From the NCBI GenBank assembly GCA_023427085.1, contig JAEZBO010000093.1, positions 1-47,275 on the forward strand: 47,275 nucleotides of DNA, written 5' to 3'. The notes beneath the pieces are model-generated. The model was not told the origin of the DNA. It did no database searches and saw only the letters and a list, made by a program, of their open reading frames with translations. The first letter of the stretch is position 1. Each line of letters begins with the position of its first letter. This stretch comes from Pseudomonadota bacterium (GTDB taxonomy: Bacteria; Pseudomonadota; Gammaproteobacteria; Burkholderiales; Burkholderiaceae_B). Made by a program: the position numbers and the translations under genes. This document shows positions 25,581 to 34,405 of this stretch, piece after piece.

Positions 25581-25811
25581 TTTGCCGTAGGGCCGCCCCA
25601 AGGCAAAAGCGGCCCCCTCGGGGGGCAGCAAGCCGTAGGCGCGGCGTGGGGGCATCATTTGCCGTAGGGCCGCCCCAAGGCAAAAGCGGCCCCCTCGGGG
25701 GGCAGCAAGCCGTAGGCGCGGCGTGGGGGCCTTATTTGCCGTAGGGCCGCCCCAAGGCAAAAGCGGCCCCCTCGGGGGGCAGCAAGCCGTAGGCGCGGCG
25801 TGGGGGCCTTA
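25581..25811. repeat. three tandem copies of a 77-bp GC-rich intergenic repeat
   Basis: Copies begin at 25581, 25658 and 25735, each starting TTTGCCGTAGGGCCGCCCCA. They are identical apart from the last four bases of copy 1. Each contains the dyad CCCCCTCGGGGG. The third copy ends on the trxB stop codon (TTA at 25809-25811 on the plus strand). Read on the minus strand, each unit could encode MPPRRAYGLLPPEGAAFALG, which appears as a spurious tail or head on neighbouring frames. Similar elements are, from memory, common between genes in Bordetella and Achromobacter. Identity among copies suggests recent amplification or conversion. Confidence 0.9.
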
Positions 25812-26768
25812 TTTGCCTGCGTTCTCGAGCCAGCGCTGGGCGTCCAGCGCGGCCATGCAGCCGGTGCCGGCGCTGGTGATGGCCTGGCGGTAGACGTGGT
25901 CCTGCACGTCGCCGGCCGCGAACACGCCGGGCACCGAGGTCATCGTGGCCAGGCCGTTCAAGCCGCTGCGCGTCTTGATGTAGCCGTTCTCCATGTCGAG
26001 CTGGCCCTCGAAGATCGTGGTGTTGGGATGGTGGCCGATGGCGATGAAGGCGCCGGTGACCGCGAGGTCTTCGGTGCCGCCGGTCTGCTTGTTGGCCAGC
26101 CGCACGCCGGTCACGCCCGAGTCGTCGCCCAGCACTTCCTGCAACTCGTGGAACAGCTTGAGCCGCATGTTGCCGTTCTCGACCTTGGCCATCATCTTGT
26201 CGATCAGGATCGGTTCGGCGCGGAACTTGTCGCGGCGATGCACCACGGTGACGGTGCGGCAGATGTTGGACAGGTACAGCGCCTCTTCGACCGCGGTATT
26301 CCCGCCGCCGACCACGACCACGTCCTGGTCACGGTAGAAAAAGCCGTCGCAGGTCGCGCAGCCGGACACGCCGCGGCCCATGAAGGCCTCTTCGGACGGC
26401 AGTCCCAGGTACTTGGCCGAGGCGCCGGTCGAGATGATCAGCGCGTCGCAGGTGTAGACCGCGCCGGCGTCGCCGGTCAGCGTGAACGGGCGCTTGGACA
26501 GGTCGACCTTGGCGATGTGGTCGAATACCATCTCGGTGTCGAAGCGTTCGGCATGCTGCTGGAATCGCTGCATCAGATCGGGGCCCTGGACGCCGGCGAA
26601 GTCGGCCGGCCAGTTGTCCACGTCGGTGGTGGTCATCAGCTGGCCGCCCTGGGCCAGGCCGGTGACCAGCACCGGTTTCAGATTGGCGCGGGCGGCATAG
26701 ACGGCGGCGGTGTAGCCGGCCGGGCCGGACCCCAGGATCAGAACTTGGGCGTGCTTGGGAGAAGTCAT
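25809..26768 (-). CDS. trxB: thioredoxin-disulfide reductase
   Basis: The protein has 319 residues from the ATG at 26768. The FAD-binding GSGPAG is at 13-18, the redox pair CATC is at 137-140 (GVSGCATCDGFF), and the NADPH-binding GGGNTAVEEALYL and HRRDKFRA follow. The C-terminal FAD motif is GVFAAGDVQDHVYRQ. It reduces thioredoxin with NADPH in the cytoplasm. A longer open frame reaching 29816 on this strand is only a shadow of ftsK and lolA. The gene is divergent from ftsK with a 39-base spacer. Confidence 0.97.
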   Translation of the reverse strand: MTSPKHAQVLILGSGPAGYTAAVYAARANLKPVLVTGLAQGGQLMTTTDVDNWPADFAGVQGPDLMQRFQQHAERFDTEMVFDHIAKVDLSKRPFTLTGDAGAVYTCDALIISTGASAKYLGLPSEEAFMGRGVSGCATCDGFFYRDQDVVVVGGGNTAVEEALYLSNICRTVTVVHRRDKFRAEPILIDKMMAKVENGNMRLKLFHELQEVLGDDSGVTGVRLANKQTGGTEDLAVTGAFIAIGHHPNTTIFEGQLDMENGYIKTRSGLNGLATMTSVPGVFAAGDVQDHVYRQAITSAGTGCMAALDAQRWLENAGK

Positions 26769-26802
26769 GAATGAGCGCAAAACCGTTGGAGTAACCGCCC
26801 AA

Positions 26803-26810
26803 TTATAATG
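26803..26810. promoter_or_regulatory. symmetrical TATAAT box between trxB and ftsK
   Basis: The sequence ATTATAAT reads TATAAT on both strands and lies in the 39-base divergent spacer, ending on the annotated ftsK ATG. It could be a -10 element for either gene. No good -35 was found at 16-18 bases on either side. Confidence 0.4.
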
Positions 26811-29171
26811 AGCCGCATGCCCCGTATGACCGCAGCTTCTCCCCGCGCCTCCCGCAATACCCGTAACGGTCCCTCCGCCCTGCAGACACGGCTGTCGTCG
26901 CTGCTGCGCGAGGCGCGCTGGATCCTGTTCGCGGCCCTGGCCCTTTGGCTGACCCTGGTGCTGGCCACCTGGAGCCCGCTCGACCCCGGCTGGTCGCACT
27001 CCGTCCCCGAAGGCGCGATCCACAATCGTGGTGGGGTCTTTGGCGCGCACCTGGCCGACATCCTGTTCTATCTGTTCGGTTTTTCGGCCTGGTGGTGGGT
27101 GGTCTTGCTGCTGCACCGGGTCTGGGCCGGCTATCGCCGGCTGGCCACCCAGCTGCGCGCGCGCGGCGAGGCCGAGGTGCTGCCGCGGGTGCACTGGGAG
27201 CAAGGCGTCGGTTTTGCGATCCTGCTGGTCGGCTCGGTCGGCCTCGAGGCGCTGCGGCTGTTCACGCTGGGCATGGAGCTGCCCGGCCGCAGCGACGGCG
27301 GCAGCGGCGCCGGCGGGGTGTTCGGCCAGGCGTTGTCGGGCCTGGCGGCCCAGTCGCTGGGCTTTACCGGCGCCACGTTGGTGCTGCTGGTGATGATCGC
27401 CATCGGCTCGAGCCTGTTCTTCAATTTTTCGTGGCTGCAGGTCTCCGAGCGCGTCGGCGCCGTCATCGAGACCGGTCTGCGCCGCGTGCGCAACGCCTAC
27501 GTGGCGCGGCAGGACCGCAAGGTCGGCCAGGTCGCCAAGCAGGTGCGCACCGAACAGGTGGTCGCCAAGCAGGAAAAGCTGGTGCACGAGCAGCCGGTGC
27601 GCATTGAGCCGGCCATCACGGTGGTGCCCAAGTCCGAGCGCATCGAGAAAGAAAAGCAGCAGATCCTGTTCGCCGACCCGGTCCACGGCGACCTGCCGGC
27701 CATCTCGCTGCTCGACCCGCCCGAGGCCGCCCAAGAGACCGTCTCGCCCGAAACCATCGAATTCACGTCGCGGCTGATCGAAAAGAAGCTCGCCGACTTC
27801 GGCGTGCAGGTGACCGTGGTGGCGGCGCAGGCCGGCCCGGTGATCACGCGCTACGAGATCGAGCCGGCCACCGGCGTCAAGGGCAGCCAGATCGTCAACC
27901 TGGGCAAGGACCTGGCGCGGGCGCTCAGCCTGGTCAGCATCCGGGTGGTCGAGACCATCCCCGGCAAGAACCTGATGGGGCTCGAGCTGCCCAATCCGCG
28001 CCGCCAGACCGTGCGGCTGTCCGAGATCCTCGGCTCGCAGACCTATCACGCCAGCCATTCGGTGCTGACGATGGCGCTGGGCAAGGACATCGCCGGCCAT
28101 CCGGTGGTCGCCGACCTGGGCAAGATGCCGCACCTGCTGGTGGCCGGCACCACCGGCTCGGGCAAGTCGGTCGGCATCAACGCGATGATCCTGTCGCTGC
28201 TGTACAAGGCCGACGCCAGCCACACCCGCATCATCCTGATCGATCCGAAGATGCTCGAAATGAGCGTCTACGAAGGCATCCCGCACCTGCTGGCGCCGGT
28301 CGTCACCGACATGCGCCATGCCGCCAACGCGCTGAACTGGTGCGTCGGCGAGATGGAAAAGCGCTACCGCGTGATGAGCAAGCTGGGCGTGCGCAACCTG
28401 GCCGGCTACAACGCCAAGATCCGTGACGCCGCGAAGCGCGAAGAGCCGATCCCCAATCCGTTCTCGCTGACGCCCGACGCGCCCGAGCCGCTGGCCGAGC
28501 TGCCGCAGATCGTGGTCGTGATCGACGAGCTGGCCGACCTGATGATGGTGGTCGGCAAGAAGATCGAAGAGCTGATCGCCCGCTTGGCGCAAAAGGCCCG
28601 CGCCGCCGGCATCCACCTGATCCTGGCCACCCAGCGGCCCAGCGTCGACGTGATCACCGGCCTGATCAAGGCCAACATCCCGACGCGGATCGCATTCCAG
28701 GTGTCGTCCAAGATCGACTCGCGCACCATTCTCGACCAGATGGGCGCCGAGACGCTGCTGGGCCAGGGCGATATGCTGTACATGCCGCCCGGCACCGGCC
28801 TGCCGGTGCGTGTGCACGGTGCCTTCGTGTCCGATGACGAGGTGCATCGCGTGGTCGAGCACCTCAAGTCGCAGGGCGAGCCCAACTATATCGAAGGCCT
28901 GCTCGAAGGCGGCCTCGAAGGCGACACCGGCGACGGCGCCGGGGGTGTCACCGGCATGGCCGACGCCGAGTCCGATCCCATGTACGACCAGGCCGTCGAG
29001 GTCGTGCTCAAGAACCGCCGCGCGTCGATCTCGCTGGTGCAGCGGCACCTGCGCATCGGCTACAACCGCGCCGCGCGCCTGCTCGAGCAGATGGAAAACG
29101 CCGGCGTGGTCTCGGCCATGCAATCGAACGGCAACCGTGAAATCCTCGCGCCCAAGCGCGAGGAAGAGTAA
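26808..29171 (+). CDS. ftsK: DNA translocase FtsK
   Basis: The protein has 787 residues. Four or five membrane helices lie within the first 220 residues, followed by a short linker and the alpha/beta motor domain. The Walker A motif is GTTGSGKSVG (G447-S454 region) and Walker B is VVVIDELADLMMV. The C-terminal gamma winged helix (about 722-787) has RASISLVQRHLRIGYNRAAR, which reads KOPS sequences and activates XerCD. It moves chromosome ends through the closing septum. Length fits the shorter betaproteobacterial FtsK form. Three ATGs (codons 1, 4 and 7) compete; the TATAAT overlapping the first one makes a later start possible. Confidence 0.97.
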   Translation: MSRMPRMTAASPRASRNTRNGPSALQTRLSSLLREARWILFAALALWLTLVLATWSPLDPGWSHSVPEGAIHNRGGVFGAHLADILFYLFGFSAWWWVVLLLHRVWAGYRRLATQLRARGEAEVLPRVHWEQGVGFAILLVGSVGLEALRLFTLGMELPGRSDGGSGAGGVFGQALSGLAAQSLGFTGATLVLLVMIAIGSSLFFNFSWLQVSERVGAVIETGLRRVRNAYVARQDRKVGQVAKQVRTEQVVAKQEKLVHEQPVRIEPAITVVPKSERIEKEKQQILFADPVHGDLPAISLLDPPEAAQETVSPETIEFTSRLIEKKLADFGVQVTVVAAQAGPVITRYEIEPATGVKGSQIVNLGKDLARALSLVSIRVVETIPGKNLMGLELPNPRRQTVRLSEILGSQTYHASHSVLTMALGKDIAGHPVVADLGKMPHLLVAGTTGSGKSVGINAMILSLLYKADASHTRIILIDPKMLEMSVYEGIPHLLAPVVTDMRHAANALNWCVGEMEKRYRVMSKLGVRNLAGYNAKIRDAAKREEPIPNPFSLTPDAPEPLAELPQIVVVIDELADLMMVVGKKIEELIARLAQKARAAGIHLILATQRPSVDVITGLIKANIPTRIAFQVSSKIDSRTILDQMGAETLLGQGDMLYMPPGTGLPVRVHGAFVSDDEVHRVVEHLKSQGEPNYIEGLLEGGLEGDTGDGAGGVTGMADAESDPMYDQAVEVVLKNRRASISLVQRHLRIGYNRAARLLEQMENAGVVSAMQSNGNREILAPKREEE

Positions 29172-29180
29172 GGAGCAGCC

Positions 29181-29792
29181 ATGCGCATGCTGATGATGTC
29201 CGCCTTGTTGTGTGTGTCGGCCCAGGTCCATGCGGCCGGCGCCGCCGACCAGCTCAAGGCTTTTGTCGCCGAGGTCAAGGCGGCCACCGGCTCGTTCACG
29301 CAGTACACCGTCGGGCCGCAGGGGCAGACCAAGCCCAAGCAGTCGGGCGAATTCGCCTTCGAGCGTCCCGGCAAGTTCAAGTGGCTGGTGCGCCAGCCCT
29401 ACGAACAATCGATCGTCGCCGACGGCAAGCAGCTGTTCCAGTACGACCCCGACCTGAACCAGGTCTCGGTGCGGCAGGTCGATGCGGCCATCGGCACCTC
29501 GCCGGCGGCGATCCTGTTCGGATCGGGCTCGCTCGAACAGGCCTTCAACGTCAGCGCCTTGCCCGACCGCGACGGCCTGCAATGGCTGCGCGCCAAGCCG
29601 CGCGGCGCCGATGCCGGCTTCGCGCAGGTGGATATCGGCCTGAAGGACAGGCAGCCGGTGCGCGTCGAGCTGCTCGATGCCTTCGGCCAGACCACCCGCG
29701 TCGAGCTGTCGAACATCAAGCCCAATCCCGCGATGCCGGCCGACGCCTTCCGCTTCGTGCCGCCCAAGGACGCCGACGTTGTCCAGATGTAG
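29181..29792 (+). CDS. lolA: outer-membrane lipoprotein carrier protein LolA
   Basis: The protein has 203 residues. A short signal peptide (about 1-18, ending AQVHA) directs it to the periplasm. Family text includes AATGSFTQYTV, SGEFAFERPGKFKWLVRQPY and DGKQLFQYDPDLNQVSVR. The Arg in KWLVRQPY lies in the conserved lipid-binding region. LolA carries lipoproteins from LolCDE to LolB. AAGGAG precedes the ATG, nine bases after ftsK, so the two are co-transcribed. Confidence 0.96.
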   Translation: MRMLMMSALLCVSAQVHAAGAADQLKAFVAEVKAATGSFTQYTVGPQGQTKPKQSGEFAFERPGKFKWLVRQPYEQSIVADGKQLFQYDPDLNQVSVRQVDAAIGTSPAAILFGSGSLEQAFNVSALPDRDGLQWLRAKPRGADAGFAQVDIGLKDRQPVRVELLDAFGQTTRVELSNIKPNPAMPADAFRFVPPKDADVVQM

Positions 29793-29854
29793 TCCAAGTC
29801 CGGTCCACCACGCCATCGGCCCGTGTTCGCGGCCTGCCGGCGCAGGGGTGGCGC

Positions 29855-31189
29855 ATGGCTGACCTGTTCGCCGGCAATCCGGCGCCCGGCAGCGTGCCGC
29901 TGGCCGAGCGCCTGCGTCCGCGCAGCCTGGCCGACGTGGTTGGCCAATCGCATCTGCTCGGCCCCGACAAGCCCTTGCGGGTGGCTTTTGCGTCGGGCCG
30001 GCCGCATTCGATGATCTTCTGGGGCCCGCCGGGCGTGGGCAAGACCACGCTGGCGCGGCTGATGGCCGAAGGCTTCGACGCGCATTTCATCGCGATGTCG
30101 GCGGTGCTCGGCGGCGTCAAGGACATCCGCGACGCGGTGGTTTCGGCCCAGGTCGCGCAAGGGCAGGGCCGCCGCACCATCCTGTTCGTCGACGAAGTGC
30201 ACCGCTTCAACAAGGCGCAGCAGGACGCCTTCCTGCCCTATGTCGAAAGCGGCCTGTTCACCTTTATCGGCGCGACCACCGAAAACCCGTCCTTCGAGGT
30301 CAATTCGGCACTGCTGTCGCGCGCGCGGGTCTACGTGCTGCAGTCGCTCACGCCCGACGAACTGCAGACGCTGATCGAACGCTCGGTGAGCGCGCTCAAT
30401 GAAGGCCGCGACGGCGAGCCGCTGCAGATCGATGCGGCCGCGCGCGAGCAACTGGCCGGCTGGGCCGACGGCGATGCGCGCCGGCTCATCAACGCGGTCG
30501 AGGTGGTGGCCGAATCGGCCCGCGGCGCCGGCCGCGACCACGTCGACAGCGCGTGGCTGGAAGTCGCGCTGTCGCAGAACCTGCGCCGTTTCGACAAGGG
30601 CGGCGATGCGTTCTACGACCAGATCAGCGCGCTGCACAAGTCGGTGCGCGGCTCGGATCCCGATGCCTCGTTGTATTGGTTCGCGCGCATGCTCGACGGC
30701 GGCGCCGATCCGCGCTACCTGTCGCGCCGCATCGTGCGCATGGCGATCGAGGACATCGGGCTGGCCGATCCGCGCGCCAGCGAGATCGCCATCTCGGCCG
30801 CCGACATCTACGAGCGGCTCGGTTCGCCCGAGGGCGAACTGGCGCTGGCGCAGGCGGTGGTCTATCTGGCCTGTGCACCCAAGTCGAATGCGGTCTACAT
30901 GGCCTACAAAGAGGCGCGCCGCTATGCCGAGACGAACGGTAGCGCGCCGGTGCCGATCCACCTGCGCAATGCACCGACCAAACTGATGAAAGAGCTCGGC
31001 CACGGCCGGGCCTATCGTTACGCCCACGACGAGCCGCACGGCTACTCGGCCGGCGAGCGGTACTTTCCGGACGGGCTGCACGCCCGTTTCTACAAGCCGA
31101 CCGATCGCGGGCTCGAGGATAAAATCCAGCAGAAGCTGGCCTTCCTGCGCGATCTCGATCGGCAGTCGCGCGGCGGCAAGTCGTCCTGA
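29855..31189 (+). CDS. rarA: replication-associated recombination protein RarA (MgsA), AAA+ ATPase
   Basis: From MADLFAGNPAPG (ATG at 29855) the protein has 444 residues. Walker A is GPPGVGKTT (57-65), Walker B is ILFVDEVHRFN, sensor 1 is GATTENPSFEVNSALLSR, and the C-terminal tetramerisation part has MLDGGADPRYLSRRIVRMA and LRNAPTKLMKELGHG. RarA acts at stalled replication forks and interacts with SSB. The frame is open further upstream inside lolA, but only this start fits the family. The gene follows lolA in the order ftsK-lolA-rarA. serS, the usual next gene in Bordetella-like genomes, is displaced by 3.2 kb. Confidence 0.96.
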   Translation: MADLFAGNPAPGSVPLAERLRPRSLADVVGQSHLLGPDKPLRVAFASGRPHSMIFWGPPGVGKTTLARLMAEGFDAHFIAMSAVLGGVKDIRDAVVSAQVAQGQGRRTILFVDEVHRFNKAQQDAFLPYVESGLFTFIGATTENPSFEVNSALLSRARVYVLQSLTPDELQTLIERSVSALNEGRDGEPLQIDAAAREQLAGWADGDARRLINAVEVVAESARGAGRDHVDSAWLEVALSQNLRRFDKGGDAFYDQISALHKSVRGSDPDASLYWFARMLDGGADPRYLSRRIVRMAIEDIGLADPRASEIAISAADIYERLGSPEGELALAQAVVYLACAPKSNAVYMAYKEARRYAETNGSAPVPIHLRNAPTKLMKELGHGRAYRYAHDEPHGYSAGERYFPDGLHARFYKPTDRGLEDKIQQKLAFLRDLDRQSRGGKSS

Positions 31190-31202
31190 CCGGCGTTGAT
31201 GC

Positions 31203-31892
31203 TCATTGGGAAGTATCGTGCAGGTTTTTGTCGAAACGTTCGTAGTACTTGAGCGTGTCGTCCCAGTTTTCGGTCGTGTATTTATGAAAATTACTGCCTA
31301 GTTCCTTGGCTAGATCGGCGTAAAAACGTGCTTTGGCGGTGTCCTTCGGGATTCCGCCGTAGCCGATCATGTAGACCTCGAATAAATTGTGAGCGGCATA
31401 GCCAAAACCATTTCGTGCGGCCAGATCATAATAATAAATAGCTTTTTCATAATCTTTTGGAACCACCTTGCCCGACTCGTAAGCTACCCCTGTCCTATAA
31501 AGGGCCAAGGGGTGGCGAGGGTTCAGCTGTAAAGTTCGCTGAAGGAATCGCAGTCCTTCCTTGATGTGAAACTTGGTCTGTTCTTCGGAGACGATGCTGG
31601 GGTCGTATTCCAGGTTCATCGGGGTCTCCATCATGTATAACCGGGACAGCAGATAGTTGCTGTCGGGGCCCCCCTCGCTGGCCTTTCGGTGTAGCGCCTC
31701 AAACTCCTGTTGCGTTCTGGGTTCGGGAGCGCGAGCACGGATATCTTCGCCGAAGACAATATCCATTTTCCAGTATTTGTACTGCAGCATCCTGGCGCTG
31801 GCCTGGATTGGCGCGGCTGCAATGGTGGTTTCTGGATTGACTATCATCACCGTCGTCGCAACGAACAGGAGATATCCAAGAAGCTTCGTCAC
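31203..31892 (-). CDS. Sel1/TPR-repeat exported protein, copy 1 (candidate immunity)
   Basis: From a GTG at 31892, aligned with the paralogue's ATG, the protein has 229 residues. It begins with a signal peptide or membrane anchor (LLGYLLFVATTVMIV). Helical repeats follow, including ALYRTGVAYESGKVVPKDYE and KAIYYYDLAARNGFGYAAHN, which carry the Sel1 pattern of A-x-x-x-x-x-A-A-x-x-G. It shares most of its residues with the gene at 31969. It is lower in GC than the flanking core genes. Sel1-like proteins next to secreted toxin genes are often immunity proteins, and that is the inferred role here. Function is otherwise unknown. Confidence 0.7.
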   Translation of the reverse strand: MTKLLGYLLFVATTVMIVNPETTIAAAPIQASARMLQYKYWKMDIVFGEDIRARAPEPRTQQEFEALHRKASEGGPDSNYLLSRLYMMETPMNLEYDPSIVSEEQTKFHIKEGLRFLQRTLQLNPRHPLALYRTGVAYESGKVVPKDYEKAIYYYDLAARNGFGYAAHNLFEVYMIGYGGIPKDTAKARFYADLAKELGSNFHKYTTENWDDTLKYYERFDKNLHDTSQ

Positions 31893-31968
31893 GCTTATAT
31901 CCCTATGACTTCGTCGGGGACTGTATCTAGCCCAATTATTTTTACTACGCATGAGCGGCGCTGGCCGC

Positions 31969-32652
31969 TTATTGCGGCTTGGTAGTCTGCTGCTTGTCGA
32001 AACGTTCATAGTACTTGAGCGTGTCGTCCCAGTTTTCGGTCGTGTATTTGTGAAAACTGCTGCCTAGTTTCTTGGCCAGATCGGCGTAAAAACGTGCTTT
32101 GGCGGTGTCTTTCGGGATTCCACCGTAGCCGATCATGTAGACCTTGAATAATTTGTGAGCGGCATAACCAAATCCGTTTCGTGCGGCTAGGTCATAATAA
32201 TAGATGGCTTTTTCATAATCTTGTGGAACCAGCGTGCCCAACTCGTAATCGGCCCCTGTCCTATAGAGAGCCAAGGGGTGGCGAGGGTTCAGTTGTAAAG
32301 TTCGCTGAAGGAATCGCAGTCCTTCCTTGATGTGAAAATTGGTCTGTTCTTCGGAGACCACGCTGGCGTCATACGTCGAGTTCAAGGGCGTCTCGACTAT
32401 GTGCAACCGGGATAGCAGATAATTGCTGTCTGGGTCTCCTTCATTGGCCTTTCGGTGCAGGGCTTCAAACTCCTGTTGCGTTCGGGGCTCGGGAGCGCGG
32501 ACACGGATATCGCCGAAGACAATATCCATTTCCCAGTGTTTGTATTGCAGCATCTTTTTGCTGGCCTGAACTGGCTCTGCTGCGTTTGTGAGACTCGCAC
32601 CGACAACCATCATGGATGTCACAGCCAGGAGGATATGTTTGAGAGCTTTCAT
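31969..32652 (-). CDS. Sel1/TPR-repeat exported protein, copy 2 (candidate immunity)
   Basis: The protein has 227 residues from the ATG at 32652. The signal peptide is MKALKHILLAVTSMMVVGAS, followed by LTNAAEP. The mature part is nearly the same as copy 1, with the strongest identity in HIKEGLRFLQRTLQLNPRHP and in the C-terminal half. Its ATG shares one base with the stop of the upstream EF-hand gene (TGATG), so the two are translationally coupled as in toxin-immunity pairs. The C-terminus (DKQQTTKPQ) differs from copy 1 (DKNLHDTSQ). Confidence 0.75.
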   Translation of the reverse strand: MKALKHILLAVTSMMVVGASLTNAAEPVQASKKMLQYKHWEMDIVFGDIRVRAPEPRTQQEFEALHRKANEGDPDSNYLLSRLHIVETPLNSTYDASVVSEEQTNFHIKEGLRFLQRTLQLNPRHPLALYRTGADYELGTLVPQDYEKAIYYYDLAARNGFGYAAHKLFKVYMIGYGGIPKDTAKARFYADLAKKLGSSFHKYTTENWDDTLKYYERFDKQQTTKPQ

Positions 32653-33865
32653 CACACATACATTCCTATGGCATCGTCGAGCGCAGGGTTCTGACCAATC
32701 AGTTCGACGGCGGGCCAAACAATGGGAGCCTCCATGTCGGTCAATTCGCTGAATGGTGCGCTCGGCTGTTGACGCAGCAAAATGTCCACCATCTCGCCTT
32801 CTCTGCCATCCGCCCACTGGAAGGAAGCGATCAGTTCACGGATATTGCCGCTGTCGTCGAATGCTCCAGACCGTGTTGCATCGAGCGAGAGGGAAACGAT
32901 CCCTATGGCATCGAGTGGTAGAAGCTCGTTCTGCTGGCTTACGCCATCTGTGTTCTTATCCTGCCAGACCTGCAAGCTTTGCCATATCTCATCAGCCGCA
33001 TCGATGAGGCCATCCTGATTGGCGTCGTAAAGCGACAAGGCTTCAAAACCATCTTGAGCTAGTTTTCCGTCCTGACCTGCGCTATCGCTGCCAAACAGCT
33101 CGGCACCGACGTCGATAACGCCATCGTAGTTCTTGTCGAGCACGAGGAGCGCGTCGTCGGGGTGGACCCAGCCTGTTTCACTTTGCTGACCATCACCATC
33201 AAAATCGAAACTCACGCCATGGTCACTGTTCAAAGTGTTCGCACCATCGCCATTCAGGTCGAGGATCAGAGGCGTCACGTAATTGTTGGCGGTGTGCTCA
33301 ATGTTCTCTGCCGTGCTGTCGGGCGTCAGCCCTAGCTTGATTCCATGTATCCCGGCGCCTTGCAGTAAGTTTTGAGCAAACTGGATGCAATTATTAGATA
33401 GCACGTTGTAATCTGGCGGCTCTATTCTTCCGGATTCATAATCCTTGATGCTGTTAAATAAGTCTCCCATCTTCCGATTGTGCGACCCGGTCGAGGATTC
33501 AATAGTCATCGTCGAGGAATCCGGATATCGCAGGTGATCGTTGAATGATAGATTGTCTTTATTTGTGGTCCAGTTTTCGCCTGGGCCGAAGCCAATGGTT
33601 GCAGTTCTGAAGGTCCCGGTGCCCTGGTCAAATTGCCTGACGCCTATAAAAACATGGCCTGCCGTCGATCTCTCCGCCGCGAAATTGTTTTCGCTACTAT
33701 TCTGCTACCGGTTGGGGCAGCATAAATAGTGAAAGAGGAGGCAAACGGGTCTCCAGAGTTCATCACTCTGTCGCCGCCCCGAAATAGGGATTCGGGTATT
33801 CGACCAGACTCCACCAGCAGTCCTTCATCCGCGACGAGACGATAGATATGGGTGTTCTCGCTCAT
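32652..33865 (-). pseudogene. secreted-toxin-like gene with papain-like and EF-hand domains, split by a frameshift
   Basis: Two frames together describe one protein of about 405 residues. The 5' part (33865 down to about 33705) encodes MSENTHIYRLVADEGLLVES and runs to FTIYAAPTGSR, then leaves frame and stops at 33644. The 3' part, open from the TAG at 33707-33705, continues SENNFAAERSTAGHVFIGVR and has no ATG until 33509. Loss of one base near 33693-33710 explains it. The 3' frame contains YNVLSNNCIQFAQNLL (Cys of a papain-like/NlpC-type fold), then calcium-binding text: LILDLNGDGANTL, FDFDGDGQ, DKNYDGVIDVG, DANQDGLIDAAD and DKNTDGVSQQNE. Such repeats occur in RTX-type and polymorphic secreted toxins. 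It could be a sequencing error. The Sel1 gene follows with overlapping codons. Confidence 0.65.
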
Positions 33866-34405
33866 TGTCTACGCTCCCTACTTAGCCGTATTGGTTTGAT
33901 CAACAGGCCAAGTCAGGGTGGGTCTGCCGGAAGCAGGGCAGGCGAATTTCGGTGGGCGTGGTGGAAAACGATGTTCTCAGCATGATTTTTGAGACGCGCT
34001 TTCGATGAAAGAATCACTGGCGGGGGATCAATGCCGCTTTAAGGTGACTTCGGTTGCGTACATATCACCGAGATTTGGGCCAGCAACAATATGGCCGTGC
34101 TGGGTTCAGTGATGATAGGTACGACCTGGCGCTCAGAAAACAAAGGGTTTCTTATTGCGGTAGTGACGTCGGGTCTGTTCGATACTTTTTCAGCTGGGCG
34201 CGACTCAGTAATGCCGTCTTGCCCGGAAGAAAGAAGCAGGAGCACGATTTGGCACGGATCAGGAGGCGGGTCGCCGAGGTCGCTACAATGGCTGCGTTTC
34301 CTGAGCGATCCAGATCGCCAGTCACAAGGCGGCAGCTTGCCGTCACCGGCGCTGCCGCGGGTGGTACTTGCCGCTCATTTTCTTCACCTTTTCTTCCGGT
34401 TCCTC
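33866..34405. other. 540-bp spacer between the islet and serS; no convincing gene
   Basis: The 5' half is lower in GC than the flanking core genes and the 3' half returns to core composition. Short open frames exist on both strands, but none shows a family or codon bias I trust. TACAAT at 34284-34289 could be a -10 box for serS, but no -35 is correctly spaced. The spacer probably contains the right junction of the rarA-serS islet. Confidence 0.45.

Noticed and set aside
25572..25760. ORFs running through the 77-bp repeats (MPWGGPTA and MPPRRAYG frames)
   Set aside because: They arise from the repeat itself and extend neighbouring frames artificially; the Smr gene starts at 25575.
25581..25811. 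Possible CRISPR array
   Set aside because: The units are directly adjacent 77-bp copies without unique spacers, so this is a tandem repeat, not CRISPR.
25809..29816. 1335-aa open frame on the minus strand
   Set aside because: Only the last 319 codons are a gene (trxB). The rest is antisense to ftsK and lolA and shows no family features; high GC3 keeps the frame open.
34039..34245. Short minus-strand ORF in the serS upstream spacer, and a plus-strand stretch (ITEIWASNNMAVLG) recalling VgrG text
   Set aside because: No further VgrG-like residues flank it, and the ORF has no RBS or family match; likeness over a few residues is not enough.
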